Shown: one piece after another, positions 1-9,298 of the stretch | Position numbering within the stretch: position 1 is the stretch's first letter | Layout: each line of letters starts with the position of its first letter | Assembly (NCBI RefSeq): GCF_021653975.1 | Contig: NZ_JAJKFK010000002.1 | Coordinates: 124,001 to 188,000 of the forward strand | Source: Amycolatopsis sp. GM8 | GTDB lineage: Bacteria > Actinomycetota > Actinomycetes > Mycobacteriales > Pseudonocardiaceae | Length of the DNA: 64,000 nucleotides | Reading direction: 5' to 3' | Program-made: the position numbers and the translations under genes | Notes under the pieces: generated by a model | What the model saw: only the letters and a program-made list of their open reading frames with translations | Told to the model about the DNA's origin: nothing | Database searches by the model: none

Positions 1-3000
1 GGCCGTAGGACACTTCGCCTGCTGCCCCGGTTCGACACGATCAGCTACCGTGAACTGTGGTCACGGGCCGGCGCGATCGCGACCGAATGGCACCACGATC
101 CGCGGTCTCCGTTGCGGGCGGGCGAGTTCGTCGCCACCTTCGGGTTCGCCAGCACCGACTACGCCACGCTCGAACTGGCCTGCGTCCGGCTCGGCGCGGT
201 GCCGGTGCCATTGCACTCCAGCGTGTCCGCCGGCCACCTGAAGCCGATCATCGGCGAGACCGAGCCACGCATCCTCGCCACCAGCCTCGAACTGCTGGAC
301 ACCGCTGTCGAGTGCGCGCTGGGCGGCACATCGTTGCGCCGCCTGGTGGTCTTCGACTACCACCCGGACGTCGACGAGCAGCGCGAGAAGTTCGAGGCCG
401 CGCACCGGCGCCTGGCCGGCAGCCCGATCGTGCTGGACTCGCTGACCGGCGTCATCGCGCGGGGCAGGGCCCTGCCCTCGCTGCCGTTGTTCGAAGCCGA
501 CCCGGCGAGCAACCGGCTGGCGATGCTCATCTACACGTCCGGCAGCACCGGGACACCCAAGGGCGCCATGTACACCGACCGCATGGTCATCCCGGCGTGG
601 CGCGGGTTCTGGCCCCGGGTCGACGATCTGCCGATCATCGGCGTGCACTGCATGCCGATGAGCCACGTGTCGGCGCGCGCCGCCTTTTCCGGCACGCTCG
701 CGGCCGGTGGCATCGGGTACTTCACGGCGAAGAGCGACTTGTCCACGCTGTTCGAGGACATCGGACTGGTCCGGCCGACGGCGCTGCGGCTGGTGCCGCG
801 CATCTGCGACATGCTTTTCCAGCGGTACCAAAGCGAACTGGACCGGCGGGCGCCCGGCGAAGGGGTCGCGGCGGCGGTGCGCAAGGAGCTGCACGAGCGG
901 TTCCTCGGCGGCCGGGTTGTGTGGGCGGGCAGCGGGTCCGCGCCGATGACGGCCGAGATGTCCGCTTTCGTCGAGTCCTGTGTGGACGTTCCGTTGCAGG
1001 ACGGCTTCGGCTCGACCGAAGCGGGCCGGATCCTGATCAACGGGAAGGTGTGCCGGCCGCCGGTGCGCGACTACAAGCTCGCCGACGTGCCGGAACTGGG
1101 CTACTTCCGCACTGATTCGCCCCATCCGCGCGGTGAGCTGCTGGTCAAGACGGACGCCATCATTCCCGGCTACTACAAGCGTCCCGACGCGACGGCGGAG
1201 ATCTTCGACGCCGACGGCTACTACAAGACCGGCGACATCATGGCCGAGACCGGGCCGGACGAGCTGGCCTACGTCGACCGCCGGACGAACGTGCTGAAGC
1301 TGTCCAACGGTGAGTTCGTGGCGGTCTCACGGCTGGAGTCGGTGTTCGTCACCAGTCCCCTGGTCCGGCAGATCTTCGTCTACGGCAACAGCGAGCGCGC
1401 CTCCCTGCTCGCAGTGGTGGTGCCCACGGCCGACGCGCTCGAACGCGGTGAGGATGCGAAATCTCTGATCAGCGAGTCGCTGCGGCAGACGGCGAAGGAT
1501 GCGGGCCTGCGGCTTTTCGAGCTCCCACGCGACTTCCTGGTCGAGACCGAACCGTTCAGCACCCGGAACGGCCTGCTGTCCGACGTCCGGAAACTGGTGC
1601 GCCCCAAGCTGAAGGAGCACTACGGCGAGCGCCTCGAAGGGCTGTACGCCGAGCTCGCCGAGCGGGAGGCCGACGAGCTGAGCGCGCTGCGCCGAACCGG
1701 GCGGCAGCAACCGGTGCTCGACACCGTGTTGCGGGCGGCCCAGGCGATGCTCGGGTGTGCGAGCACCGAGTTGAGCGGCGAGGCGCACTTCACCGATCTC
1801 GGCGGCGATTCCCTGTCGGCGCTGTCTTTTTCCTCCCTGCTCAAGGAAATCTTCGGGATTGACGTTCCGGTGGGCGTCATCGTCAGCCCCGCCAACGACC
1901 TGCGGCAGCTGGCGAACCACATCGAGACGGCACTGGAGCCCGGGCCGGACCGGCCGACGTACGCGAGCGTGCACCGGTCCGGGAGTGTGCGGGCCAGTGA
2001 GCTGACGCTGGAGAAGTTCATGGACGTCACCGCACTCACCAGAACGCCACCGGACAGCTCCGTCCACACTGTCCTGTTGACCGGCGCGAACGGTTACCTC
2101 GGCCGGTTCCTGTGCCTGGAATGGCTGGAACGACTGGCGCCTCGGGGTGGCCGGCTGATCTGCCTCGTCCGGGGCAGCAGCACCCCCGCCGCGCACCGGC
2201 GGCTCGCCGGCGCGTTCGACAGCGGGGACCCGGAGTTGTTGCGCCGCTTCGAGAAACTGGCCGCGGAGCAGCTGGAGGTGCTCGCGGGTGACGTCAGCGA
2301 ACCTGCCCTCGGCCTCGACGAGGAGACGTGGCAGCGGCTGGCCCGCACGGTCGACCTGATCGTGCACCCGGCCGCGCTGGTCAATCACGTGCTGCCGTAC
2401 GAGCAGCTGTTCGGTCCCAACGTGGTGGGCACGGCGGAGTTGATCCGGATGGCGCTGACGACGCGGATCAAACCGTTCACCTTCGTGTCGACGATGGGGG
2501 TGATCTCCGCGCAGACTTCGACCACCTACGAGGATGCCGACATCCGGCGCGCCAGCCCGGTTCGCGAACTCGACCAGAGCTACGCAAACGGTTACTCGAC
2601 GAGTAAATGGGCGGGCGAGGTGCTGCTTCGGGAGGCGCACGAGCGGTTCGGCCTGCCGGTGGCGGTGTTCCGGTCGGACATGATCCTCGCGCACAGCCGG
2701 TATTCCGGACAGGTGAACGTTCCCGATGTCTTCACCCGCTTGCTGTTCAGCCTCATCGCGACCGGCGTCGCGCCGCGGTCCTTCTACCTGGGTGACAGCG
2801 AGCGCGCACACCACGGCGGGCTGCCGGTCGACTTCACCGCGGAGGCCGTCACGGTGCTCGGCGAGCAGGCCACGGAGGGCTACCGCACCTTCAATGTCAT
2901 CGACCCGCGCGGCGGTGTCTCACTCGACGTGGTCGTGGACTGGCTCATCGACGCCGGCCACGCCATCGTGCGGATCGACGACTACGACGAGTGGTACGCG

Positions 3001-3258
3001 CGCTTCGAGACCGCGATCCGGGCGTTGCCGGAAAGGCAGCGAAGGCACTCGTTGCTGCCGCTGCTGCACGCGTTCCGCGATTCCCGCGCCGCCATCGGCC
3101 GCACCAGGTTCCCCGCCGACCGGTTCCGCGCGGCTGTCCAGGCGGCCAAAATCGGCGCAGAGCAGGATATTCCGCACGTATCGGCTTCGCTCATCCGCAA
3201 GTACGGCACAGACCTGCGAGGGCTGGGCACGCTCAGCCAGCGGCGTTCCCGCGGATGA
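1..3258 (+). CDS. car: Carboxylic acid reductase (A-T-R), 5' truncated by window
   Basis: The product reduces a carboxylic acid to the aldehyde using ATP and NADPH. The frame is open from base 1, so the start lies upstream; 1085 residues are visible and the family is about 1170. In order: an AMP-forming adenylation domain with the P-loop [11 protein letters not shown] near residue 178 and YYKTGD near 410; a carrier domain with LGGDSLSAL near 600, whose Ser takes phosphopantetheine; and an NADPH reductase domain with TGANGYLG near 694 and a YSTSK catalytic pair near 865. It needs a phosphopantetheinyl transferase, and none is in the window. The 3' end overlaps the convergent TetR gene by 26 bp. 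Substrate is not readable; the aromatic-catabolic setting suggests an aryl or fatty acid. Confidence 0.93.
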   Translation, partial: GRRTLRLLPRFDTISYRELWSRAGAIATEWHHDPRSPLRAGEFVATFGFASTDYATLELACVRLGAVPVPLHSSVSAGHLKPIIGETEPRILATSLELLDTAVECALGGTSLRRLVVFDYHPDVDEQREKFEAAHRRLAGSPIVLDSLTGVIARGRALPSLPLFEADPASNRLAMLIYTSGSTGTPKGAMYTDRMVIPAWRGFWPRVDDLPIIGVHCMPMSHVSARAAFSGTLAAGGIGYFTAKSDLSTLFEDIGLVRPTALRLVPRICDMLFQRYQSELDRRAPGEGVAAAVRKELHERFLGGRVVWAGSGSAPMTAEMSAFVESCVDVPLQDGFGSTEAGRILINGKVCRPPVRDYKLADVPELGYFRTDSPHPRGELLVKTDAIIPGYYKRPDATAEIFDADGYYKTGDIMAETGPDELAYVDRRTNVLKLSNGEFVAVSRLESVFVTSPLVRQIFVYGNSERASLLAVVVPTADALERGEDAKSLISESLRQTAKDAGLRLFELPRDFLVETEPFSTRNGLLSDVRKLVRPKLKEHYGERLEGLYAELAEREADELSALRRTGRQQPVLDTVLRAAQAMLGCASTELSGEAHFTDLGGDSLSALSFSSLLKEIFGIDVPVGVIVSPANDLRQLANHIETALEPGPDRPTYASVHRSGSVRASELTLEKFMDVTALTRTPPDSSVHTVLLTGANGYLGRFLCLEWLERLAPRGGRLICLVRGSSTPAAHRRLAGAFDSGDPELLRRFEKLAAEQLEVLAGDVSEPALGLDEETWQRLARTVDLIVHPAALVNHVLPYEQLFGPNVVGTAELIRMALTTRIKPFTFVSTMGVISAQTSTTYEDADIRRASPVRELDQSYANGYSTSKWAGEVLLREAHERFGLPVAVFRSDMILAHSRYSGQVNVPDVFTRLLFSLIATGVAPRSFYLGDSERAHHGGLPVDFTAEAVTVLGEQATEGYRTFNVIDPRGGVSLDVVVDWLIDAGHAIVRIDDYDEWYARFETAIRALPERQRRHSLLPLLHAFRDSRAAIGRTRFPADRFRAAVQAAKIGAEQDIPHVSASLIRKYGTDLRGLGTLSQRRSRG

Positions 3259-3826
3259 ACGTCGACACCGCGTCGGATACCAGTGAGTCCGCCACCTCGG
3301 GTTCGAGGCCGCCGCTGGCGATCAGGCTCGCGAGGCCGTGCGCCCATGAGTACAGCAGCAGCCCGTAACGCTCGGGATCGCCTGGGGCGAGCGCGCCCTC
3401 GGCCACGCCGTCGCCGAGCAGGTCGTATACCACCGCCAGGGCTTCCGCCGCCGCCGGCAGCTGCGTCTTGTCCCCGTACGGTTTCGCGGAGAACATCAGG
3501 TCCAGCAGCACGGGCCTGCTGTTCGCGAAGGCGATGACCTCGGCTATCACCGCCCGCAACCGCTCGCCGAAACCCGGACCGGCACCGTCGCGGGCCACCT
3601 TCAACTGCGCGCCCAAGCGGTCGAAACCCCGCTCCGCCAACGCGGTCAGCAACGCCTGGCGATCGGCGAAGTGCGCGCGCGGCGCCGCGTGGCTGACCCC
3701 GACGACCCGCGCCAGCTCCCGCAGCGACAGCTGCTCCATCCCGGACTTCTCGACGCTGCGCTCGGCCGCGTCGAGCAGCGCGGCGCGCAGGTTGCCGTGG
3801 TGGTACGGGCGGGCTTCAGCAGACAC
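3233..3826 (-). CDS. TetR-family transcriptional regulator
   Basis: A repressor-type protein of 197 aa. The N-terminal helix-turn-helix reads [19 protein letters not shown], and the C-terminal half is a generic ligand-binding helical domain. The GTG at 3826 is chosen because an upstream in-frame start at 3859 would run through the promoter of the divergent dehydrogenase. Its 3' end overlaps the 3' end of the carboxylic acid reductase gene. The likely target is the shared intergenic region with the short-chain dehydrogenase, where an imperfect inverted repeat lies. Ligand unknown. Confidence 0.85.
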   Translation of the reverse strand: MSAEARPYHHGNLRAALLDAAERSVEKSGMEQLSLRELARVVGVSHAAPRAHFADRQALLTALAERGFDRLGAQLKVARDGAGPGFGERLRAVIAEVIAFANSRPVLLDLMFSAKPYGDKTQLPAAAEALAVVYDLLGDGVAEGALAPGDPERYGLLLYSWAHGLASLIASGGLEPEVADSLVSDAVSTFIRGNAAG

Positions 3827-3881
3827 AAGTCGATCGTACCTCGATCTTGTCGTTGCCAAGATTCTTGTCAGTGCCTATATT
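3825..3881 (+). promoter_or_regulatory. Leaderless promoter and possible TetR operator
   Basis: A TTGCCA at 3853-3858 and TATATT at 3876-3881 are 17 bp apart. The hexamer ends 6 bp before the dehydrogenase ATG at 3888, so transcription would start at or next to the ATG with no leader. Just upstream, ACAAG (3825-3829) and CTTGT (3846-3850) frame a central GTAC as an imperfect inverted repeat, a candidate operator for the divergent TetR protein. The promoter is seen directly; the operator role is inference. Confidence 0.5.
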
Positions 3882-3887
3882 GACGGC

Positions 3888-4751
3888 ATGAGTGAATCCC
3901 CACTTCCCGATCTCTCCGGCAGAACCGCGATCGTCACCGGGGCGAGCGGCGGCCTCGGGCGCGAGACCGCGCGAGCGCTCGCCGCCGCCGGGGCCCGCGT
4001 CCTGCTCGCGGTGCGCAATGTGGACAAAGGCCGAGCCGTCGCCGCGGAGCTGCCCGGACGGACCGAGGTTCGCGCGCTCGATCTCGCCGACCTCGCTTCC
4101 GTCCGGCGCTTCGCCGACGACTGGCAGGGCGAAATCTCCTTGCTGGTCAACAATGCCGCCACCATCTACCCGCCCGAGCTGACCCGCACCAAGGACGGGT
4201 TCGAGGCGCAGTTCGGGGTCAACCACCTCGGTCACTTCGCCCTGACGCAGCTCCTGCGCGAGCACCTCACCGGCCGCGTCGTCTCGATTTCGTCCGCCTT
4301 CCAGGCGACCCGCCTCGATCTCGACGATCCGAACTGGGAACGCAGGCGCTACAACGCTTCCCGCGCCTACAACGAGTCAAAGCTCGCCGTGCTGCTGTTC
4401 ACCTTCGAACTGCAGCGACGGCTTACGGCGGCAGGCTCGCCGGTCCTCGCCACCGCCGCACACCCTGGTTGGGCGGCGACCGGCGCGCTGTCGGACACCC
4501 GCGGCTTCATGCACACGCTGATGCGGCTGAGCACTCCCCTGCTCGCGTCGTCGGCGGCGGCCGGCGCGCGCCCGACCCTGTACGCCGCCACCGGCGACAT
4601 CCCCGGCGGCACCTACGTGGGGCCCGGCATCCTGCAGATGTACGGCTCACCCAAACCGGTGCAGGCCTCGAAAGCGGCCCGCGACCCCGAGCTGGCGCGC
4701 CGGCTCTGGAAGGTCTCCGAGCAGCTCACCAAGGTGTCGGTGCCCGGCTGA
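3888..4751 (+). CDS. Short-chain dehydrogenase/reductase (retinol dehydrogenase-like)
   Basis: A 287-aa NAD(P)-dependent oxidoreductase with the classical SDR signatures: the cofactor loop TGASGGLG at 17-24, NNAA at 88-91, the Ser-containing strand near 133-136, and catalytic Tyr161 and Lys165 in YNESK. The C-terminal part resembles the WW-oxidoreductase/retinol-dehydrogenase-like group. The ATG is fixed by a leaderless promoter immediately before it. It stands divergent from a TetR gene that probably controls it. It may handle the aldehyde or alcohol linked to the neighbouring carboxylic acid reductase, but that is inference. Confidence 0.88.
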   Translation: MSESPLPDLSGRTAIVTGASGGLGRETARALAAAGARVLLAVRNVDKGRAVAAELPGRTEVRALDLADLASVRRFADDWQGEISLLVNNAATIYPPELTRTKDGFEAQFGVNHLGHFALTQLLREHLTGRVVSISSAFQATRLDLDDPNWERRRYNASRAYNESKLAVLLFTFELQRRLTAAGSPVLATAAHPGWAATGALSDTRGFMHTLMRLSTPLLASSAAAGARPTLYAATGDIPGGTYVGPGILQMYGSPKPVQASKAARDPELARRLWKVSEQLTKVSVPG

Positions 4752-4770
4752 GGCTCGCCGCGGCCCCGGC

Positions 4771-4789
4771 TCGATATGCCGCCGATATA
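4771..4789 (+). promoter_or_regulatory. Putative VanR binding site upstream of vanR
   Basis: The sequence TCGATATGCCGCCGATA holds two CGATA units 11 bp apart, a direct repeat of one helical turn as expected for an OmpR/PhoB-family dimer. The first 17 bp match the site before vanH (9278-9294) at 16 positions. It ends 23 bp before the vanR ATG, and a weak -10-like TAGCAT follows at 4800-4805. The repeat is seen; binding by VanR is inference. Confidence 0.55.
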
Positions 4790-4811
4790 CCGCGGCTCAT
4801 AGCATCGAAGG

Positions 4812-5495
4812 ATGCGTGTGCTGATCGTCGAGGACGAGCCCTACCTGGCCGAAGCCATCCGCGACGGGCTCCGCCTGGAGGCGATCGCCGCCGACATCGC
4901 GGGCGACGGCGACACCGCGCTGGAGCTGCTGGGGGTCAACGCGTACGACTTCGCCGTGCTCGACCGCGACATCCCCGGGCCCTCCGGCGACGAGATCGCC
5001 AAACACATCATCGCCTCCGGCAGCGGGATGCCGATCATCATGCTCACCGCCGCCGACCGGCTCGACGACAAGGCGTCCGGGTTCGAGCTCGGCGCCGACG
5101 ACTACCTCACGAAACCGTTCGAACTCCGAGAGCTGGTGCTCCGGCTCAGGGCACTCGACCGCAGGCGCGCGTACAGCAGGCCGCCGGTGCGGGAGATCGC
5201 GGGCCTGCGGCTGGATCCGTTCCGCCGCGAGGTCTACCGCGACGGGCGTTACGTCGCGCTCACCCGGAAACAGTTCGCCGTGCTCGAAGTTCTGGTCGCC
5301 GCCGAAGGCGGTGTCGTCAGCGCCGAAGAACTCCTGGAGCGGGCATGGGACGAGAACGCGGACCCGTTCACCAACGCCGTGCGCATCACCGTCTCGGCCC
5401 TGCGCAAACGGCTCGGCGAACCGTGGATCATCGCCACCGTGGCCGGCGTCGGCTACCGCATCGACACCGGACACGCGGGAGTGGACCGTGGATAG
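4812..5495 (+). CDS. vanR: VanR glycopeptide-resistance response regulator
   Basis: An OmpR/PhoB-type response regulator of 227 aa that activates the van genes when phosphorylated by VanS. The receiver domain (1-115) has acidic E7/D8, phosphoacceptor Asp51 in VLDRDIPG, the MLTAAD Thr region and the KPFE lysine at about 102. The winged-helix domain (about 130-220) contains LTRKQFAVLEVL and ends in VGYRID. The whole sequence reads very close to the Streptomyces coelicolor VanR I know from the literature. The gene overlaps vanS by 8 bp. A direct-repeat motif just upstream, also found before vanH, suggests autoregulation. Confidence 0.95.
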   Translation: MRVLIVEDEPYLAEAIRDGLRLEAIAADIAGDGDTALELLGVNAYDFAVLDRDIPGPSGDEIAKHIIASGSGMPIIMLTAADRLDDKASGFELGADDYLTKPFELRELVLRLRALDRRRAYSRPPVREIAGLRLDPFRREVYRDGRYVALTRKQFAVLEVLVAAEGGVVSAEELLERAWDENADPFTNAVRITVSALRKRLGEPWIIATVAGVGYRIDTGHAGVDRG

Positions 5496-6624
5496 GCAGC
5501 CCGGTTTGAGCATTCGCCTCAAGCTCACCTTCAGCTACGCGGCGTTCGTCATGGTCGCCGGCGCCTTGCTCCTCGCCGCCGTGTGGGTGTTCCTGCTGCG
5601 CTACGTGCCCGAAGTGATCCGCCTGCCCGAAGGGTTCCCCATCCCCCGCGGGCCGAACGTGCCCAACCGGTCCGATCTCGTGCGCGCCTTCGTCCCGCGA
5701 GCGGGCGTAGTGCTGGCGTTCCTGCTGGTGTTCGGTCTCGTGGGCGGGTGGCTGCTCGCCGGTGGCATGCTCGCGCCGCTGACCCGCATCACCCATGCCA
5801 CCCGCCTGGCCGCGAACGGGTCACTGTCGCACCGGATCCAGCTGGAAGGGCAGCAGGACGAGTTCCGCGAACTCGCCGACGCCTTCGACACCATGCTCGC
5901 CCGGCTCGAAGCGCACGTCGCCGAACAGCAGCGGTTCGCCGCCAACGCCTCCCACGAACTGCGCACCCCACTGGCGATCACGCAGGCACTGCTCGACGTC
6001 GCCCGCAACGATCCGAACCGCGACACCGGCGAACTCATCCAACGCCTCCAGTTCGTCAACACGCGCGCGATCGACCTCACCGAAGCGATGCTCCTGCTCA
6101 GCCGCGCCGACCAGCGGTCCTTCACCCCGGAACACGTCGACCTGTCCCTGATCGCCGAAGAAGCCACCGAAACGCTCCTCCCCCTCGCGGAAAAACGCGG
6201 CCTCACCATCGAGACCTCCGGCGAGATCGCCCACGCCATCGGCTCGCACGCGCTGTTGCTGCAGATGACGACGAACCTCGTGCACAACGCGATCGTGCAC
6301 AACCTGCCCGAACACGGCGCGGTGTGGGTCGCGACCAGCGTTCATCCCGGAACCGTGGTGCTCACCGTCGAAAACACCGGCGAGCAGCTTTCCCAGCACG
6401 TGGTTTCCACGCTCGTCGAGCCGTTCCAGCGCGGCACCAAACGCATCCGCACCGACCACGCCGGTGTCGGCCTGGGCCTGGCGATCATCAAGAGCATCAC
6501 CCAGGCCCATGACGGCACGCTCACCCTCACGCCCCGCCCCGACGGCGGGCTCCGGGTCACCGTTCACCTGCCCGCCGCTCCCTGCGATCCCGTGATGGGG
6601 AAATCGAAATACGTGTCCGGATAA
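5488..6624 (+). CDS. vanS: VanS sensor histidine kinase
   Basis: A membrane kinase/phosphatase (378 aa) that senses glycopeptide action and controls VanR. Transmembrane helices span about 14-39 and 73-93 around a short external loop of about 33 residues, followed by a HAMP segment. The dimerisation H-box FAANASHELRTP has His156; the ATP domain shows NLVHNAIVHN (N box) and GVGLGLAI (G box). The GTG at 5488 overlaps the vanR stop region, giving translational coupling. The 3' end runs 61 bp into the convergent vanX gene. The loop composition may set which glycopeptides induce, but that cannot be read here. Confidence 0.94.
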   Translation: MDRQPGLSIRLKLTFSYAAFVMVAGALLLAAVWVFLLRYVPEVIRLPEGFPIPRGPNVPNRSDLVRAFVPRAGVVLAFLLVFGLVGGWLLAGGMLAPLTRITHATRLAANGSLSHRIQLEGQQDEFRELADAFDTMLARLEAHVAEQQRFAANASHELRTPLAITQALLDVARNDPNRDTGELIQRLQFVNTRAIDLTEAMLLLSRADQRSFTPEHVDLSLIAEEATETLLPLAEKRGLTIETSGEIAHAIGSHALLLQMTTNLVHNAIVHNLPEHGAVWVATSVHPGTVVLTVENTGEQLSQHVVSTLVEPFQRGTKRIRTDHAGVGLGLAIIKSITQAHDGTLTLTPRPDGGLRVTVHLPAAPCDPVMGKSKYVSG

Positions 6625-7196
6625 GGCTCGTCCCGCAGCGTGTAATGCCACCACTCCCACGGGTATGACCGGAAGCCGCAGGCCTCCATGATGGCGCACA
6701 GGGCTTGCCGGTTCCTCGCTTCGACCTGCGTGATCCCCGCCGCGCCGTGATGAGAGATCGGATCCATCAGGTCATGGTCACCGCCCATGGGCGAAAGCTC
6801 GCCGGTGGCCAGTTGATACAGCGTCAAATCGACCGTGCCGCCCCGGCTGTGGCCCGATTTGGCGGCTACATATCCTTTCTCGAACATCGCCGATCGGTCG
6901 ATATTCGGATAGTGCCGCGGCTTCGTCCGGCCGTCCTCCGGCTGTTTCGACCAGCGCAGGAAGTGGTCGACGGCGCGTTGCGGGCGGTAGCCATCCCAAA
7001 GCAGCAGGCCGAAGCCGAGGGATTCGGCCTTTTCCCGCGCCCTTTCCAAGGCCGCGCACAACGCCCTGGTACCGACGATGCGATTCGCCAGGTAGCCGTC
7101 CACCGGTTTGCCGGTGAAGTTGTCCCACGTGGTGTACTTGGCGTCCCAGCGCACTCCGGGCACGAACTCGTCCACGAAGACGAAGTCGTCTTTCAT
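6564..7196 (-). CDS. vanX: VanX D-Ala-D-Ala dipeptidase
   Basis: A zinc dipeptidase that hydrolyses D-Ala-D-Ala so that only D-Ala-D-Lac enters the cell-wall precursor. It has 210 aa with every catalytic position at canonical VanX numbering: Arg71, zinc ligands His116 and Asp123 in GHSRGGTVD, Glu181 and His184 in EWWHY. The ATG overlaps the stop of the ligase frame in an ATGA, so the two are translationally coupled. The last ten or so residues run past the usual end and overlap vanS on the other strand by 61 bp. Cytoplasmic. Confidence 0.95.
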   Translation of the reverse strand: MKDDFVFVDEFVPGVRWDAKYTTWDNFTGKPVDGYLANRIVGTRALCAALERAREKAESLGFGLLLWDGYRPQRAVDHFLRWSKQPEDGRTKPRHYPNIDRSAMFEKGYVAAKSGHSRGGTVDLTLYQLATGELSPMGGDHDLMDPISHHGAAGITQVEARNRQALCAIMEACGFRSYPWEWWHYTLRDEPYPDTYFDFPITGSQGAAGR

Positions 7197-9232
7197 CGCA
7201 TTTTTCCCATCAGCGCCAACGAAACCATCCGGTCGAGCACGTCGGCGAGCGACAGCCCCGCGGCCGCCATCATTCTGGGATAACGGCTGTACGAGGTCAT
7301 CCCGGGCAACGTGTTGACCTCGTTGAGGACGACCTGACCATCCTCTTTCAGGAACATGTCCACCCGCGCCAGTCCCCGGCAGCCGAGGGCTCGGTAGATG
7401 GTCTTTGCTGTTTCCTGGACCAGCGAGCGGGACTCGGCCGAAATGTCCGCCGGAACGATCGGTGTCGAGTTCTCGGAACCGGTTTCGGGCGTACTCTCCT
7501 GATGGATTCGGAAAAAGCCATGAGACAGCGCGATCCGGTCCACCTCGCCGGCGATCAAGTCCAGATCGTTCCCCAAGATGGCGCAGCCGACCTCGCTGCC
7601 GGCGACGGCTTCCTCGATCAGCACCTTCGAGTCGTACTGCCGTGCGGTCTCCACCGCGCTCGGCAGTTCTTCTTTCCGCGACACCTTGCTGACGCCGAAC
7701 GACGACCCCGAACGGGCCGGCTTGACGAAGACGGGATAGGTGAGCCGCTCGGGATCGATGTTCTCGTTCGCGGCGACGGTCCAGAAATTCGGCGTCGCGA
7801 TTCCCGCGCTGCGCGCGACCAGGTAGGCGAGGGATTTGTCCATGCACAGGGCGGAACTTTGGATATCGCAGCCCGCGTAGGGGATGCCGGAGAGTTCCAG
7901 CAAACCCTGGATCGCCCCGTCCTCGCCGAGTTTGCCGTGCAGGACGGGCAGCACCAGGTCCAGCTCGATCGTTTCGTATTTTCCCTGGTCCAGCACCAGT
8001 AATCCGCGCGTGCTCCGGTCCGGCGACAGCACGACCGGACGGCCGTTTTGCCACTGGTCGTCCACGCCGTCACAGAGCTTCCACGCGCCGTCCTGCGTGA
8101 TCCCGATGTAGTACGGTTCGTATTTTCCGACATCGAGGTTTTTGGCGACCTCGCGCGCGGACTTGACGGAGACAGGGTGCTCCTCGGAGCAGCCCCCGAA
8201 CATGATGCCGATTTTCACCCTAGTCACACTGACCCCATTTTCGAATTTCAGGCAGTTGATGATCGAGTTCTCGACGGTGTCCCGCAGCGCGTGATCCGTG
8301 TAGTAGGCGGTGTGCGGACTGATGATCACGTTGGGCAATTCCTGCAGCCGCACCAGCGCTTTGCTTTCAATGGCCTTGTTTCCACGGTCGGCGTAGAAGA
8401 TTCCTTCCTCGCCTTCGAGGACGTCCAACGCCGCACCGCCCAATCGGCCGCTTTCCAGTGCCGCAAGAAGGGCCTCGGTATCGAGAAGTGAGCCGCGCCC
8501 GGTATTGACGATGAACGCGCCGCGCTTCATCTGCTCGATACGTCGCCGATTCAGGAGATGGTGCGTGTCCGCGGTGAGCGGCGTGTGGAGCGTGACGATG
8601 TCGCTCTGCCGCAACAGTTCGTCGAGAGGAACGTAGTCGGCAGAGGTACTCGGACGGGTGTCATGGGCGACTATCCGGCAGCCGAAGCCCCGCAGCCTGT
8701 CCATGACCGCCGCGCCGATGCGTCCAGTTCCGACGACCCCGATGGTCAGATCACGCAGTTCTCTCCCGCGTACATCGTGCAATCGGTAATCATGAACATC
8801 CGCACGGCGAATGGTGGATTTCGCCTGGCGCACCGCCATCAACATCAGCATCAGCGTGTAATCGGCCACACTGTCCGGCGAATAGACGACATTCCCGACA
8901 GAAATGCCGACACTCACCGCGTACGTCACGCTGAGATGGTTATAGCCGATGCTTCTGGTGGAGATGTACCGCACACCGGCCTGGCTGAGCGCACGAAGTG
9001 TGGCGTCCGTGATCCGGGTCTTGTGCCCCACACTGATACACCGGTTTCCGGCCGCCAGTTCGGTATTGGCTTCGGAGACCGCTTCCTCGGTGATGGTCGG
9101 CAGCACGCCGAAGCGCGGCGCCATCTCCCGGAACAAAACGGCCTCGTCCTGCCCGCAGCCATAAATCGTGATCCCCGAGGACGCCAGCGACACGGCGCGG
9201 CCCGCCGTTCGCGCGGGTTCGCTGTAGGTCAT
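7193..9232 (-). CDS. vanH/vanA: VanH-VanA fusion: D-lactate dehydrogenase plus D-Ala-D-Lac ligase
   Basis: One open frame of 679 aa carries two normally separate enzymes. Residues 1-335 are VanH, which reduces pyruvate to D-lactate: NAD loop GTGRIG at 168-173, Arg246 in NTGRGS, His307 in SPHTAY. Residues 336-679 are the ATP-grasp D-Ala-D-Lac ligase VanA, beginning VTRVKIGIMFGGCSEEH, with the omega-loop GFFRIHQE and the NEVNTLPG motif. No stop separates them and there is no linker. An internal GTG at 8227, five bases after GGGG, could also start a free ligase of 344 aa. An out-of-frame TGA overlaps that GTG (GTGA), the usual coupling signature here, so a 1-base change in vanH could have made the fusion. 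Start: ATG at 9232; a TTG at 9244 or GTG at 9193 are alternatives. Confidence 0.9.
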   Translation of the reverse strand: MTYSEPARTAGRAVSLASSGITIYGCGQDEAVLFREMAPRFGVLPTITEEAVSEANTELAAGNRCISVGHKTRITDATLRALSQAGVRYISTRSIGYNHLSVTYAVSVGISVGNVVYSPDSVADYTLMLMLMAVRQAKSTIRRADVHDYRLHDVRGRELRDLTIGVVGTGRIGAAVMDRLRGFGCRIVAHDTRPSTSADYVPLDELLRQSDIVTLHTPLTADTHHLLNRRRIEQMKRGAFIVNTGRGSLLDTEALLAALESGRLGGAALDVLEGEEGIFYADRGNKAIESKALVRLQELPNVIISPHTAYYTDHALRDTVENSIINCLKFENGVSVTRVKIGIMFGGCSEEHPVSVKSAREVAKNLDVGKYEPYYIGITQDGAWKLCDGVDDQWQNGRPVVLSPDRSTRGLLVLDQGKYETIELDLVLPVLHGKLGEDGAIQGLLELSGIPYAGCDIQSSALCMDKSLAYLVARSAGIATPNFWTVAANENIDPERLTYPVFVKPARSGSSFGVSKVSRKEELPSAVETARQYDSKVLIEEAVAGSEVGCAILGNDLDLIAGEVDRIALSHGFFRIHQESTPETGSENSTPIVPADISAESRSLVQETAKTIYRALGCRGLARVDMFLKEDGQVVLNEVNTLPGMTSYSRYPRMMAAAGLSLADVLDRMVSLALMGKMR

Positions 9233-9277
9233 GCCCCCAGTCAAGGCAGCACGGCGTTGCCGGGCCGTATCCGGTTT

Positions 9278-9294
9278 TCGATATGCCGGCGATA
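9278..9294 (-). promoter_or_regulatory. Putative VanR binding site upstream of vanH
   Basis: TCGATATGCCGGCGATA (plus strand) matches 16 of 17 positions of the motif before vanR and has the same 11-bp direct repeat of CGATA. It lies 46 bp before the vanH ATG and directly against the end of the TetR gene at 9299, leaving almost no other room for a promoter. Relative to the downstream gene the repeat is inverted compared with the vanR copy. Role inferred from position and conservation. Confidence 0.55.
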
Positions 9295-9298
9295 CGCG

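Noticed and set aside
1327-2814. 495-aa open frame opposite the carboxylic acid reductase
   Set aside because: Arg/Gln/His-rich shadow frame without motifs; the plus strand is an intact multidomain enzyme.
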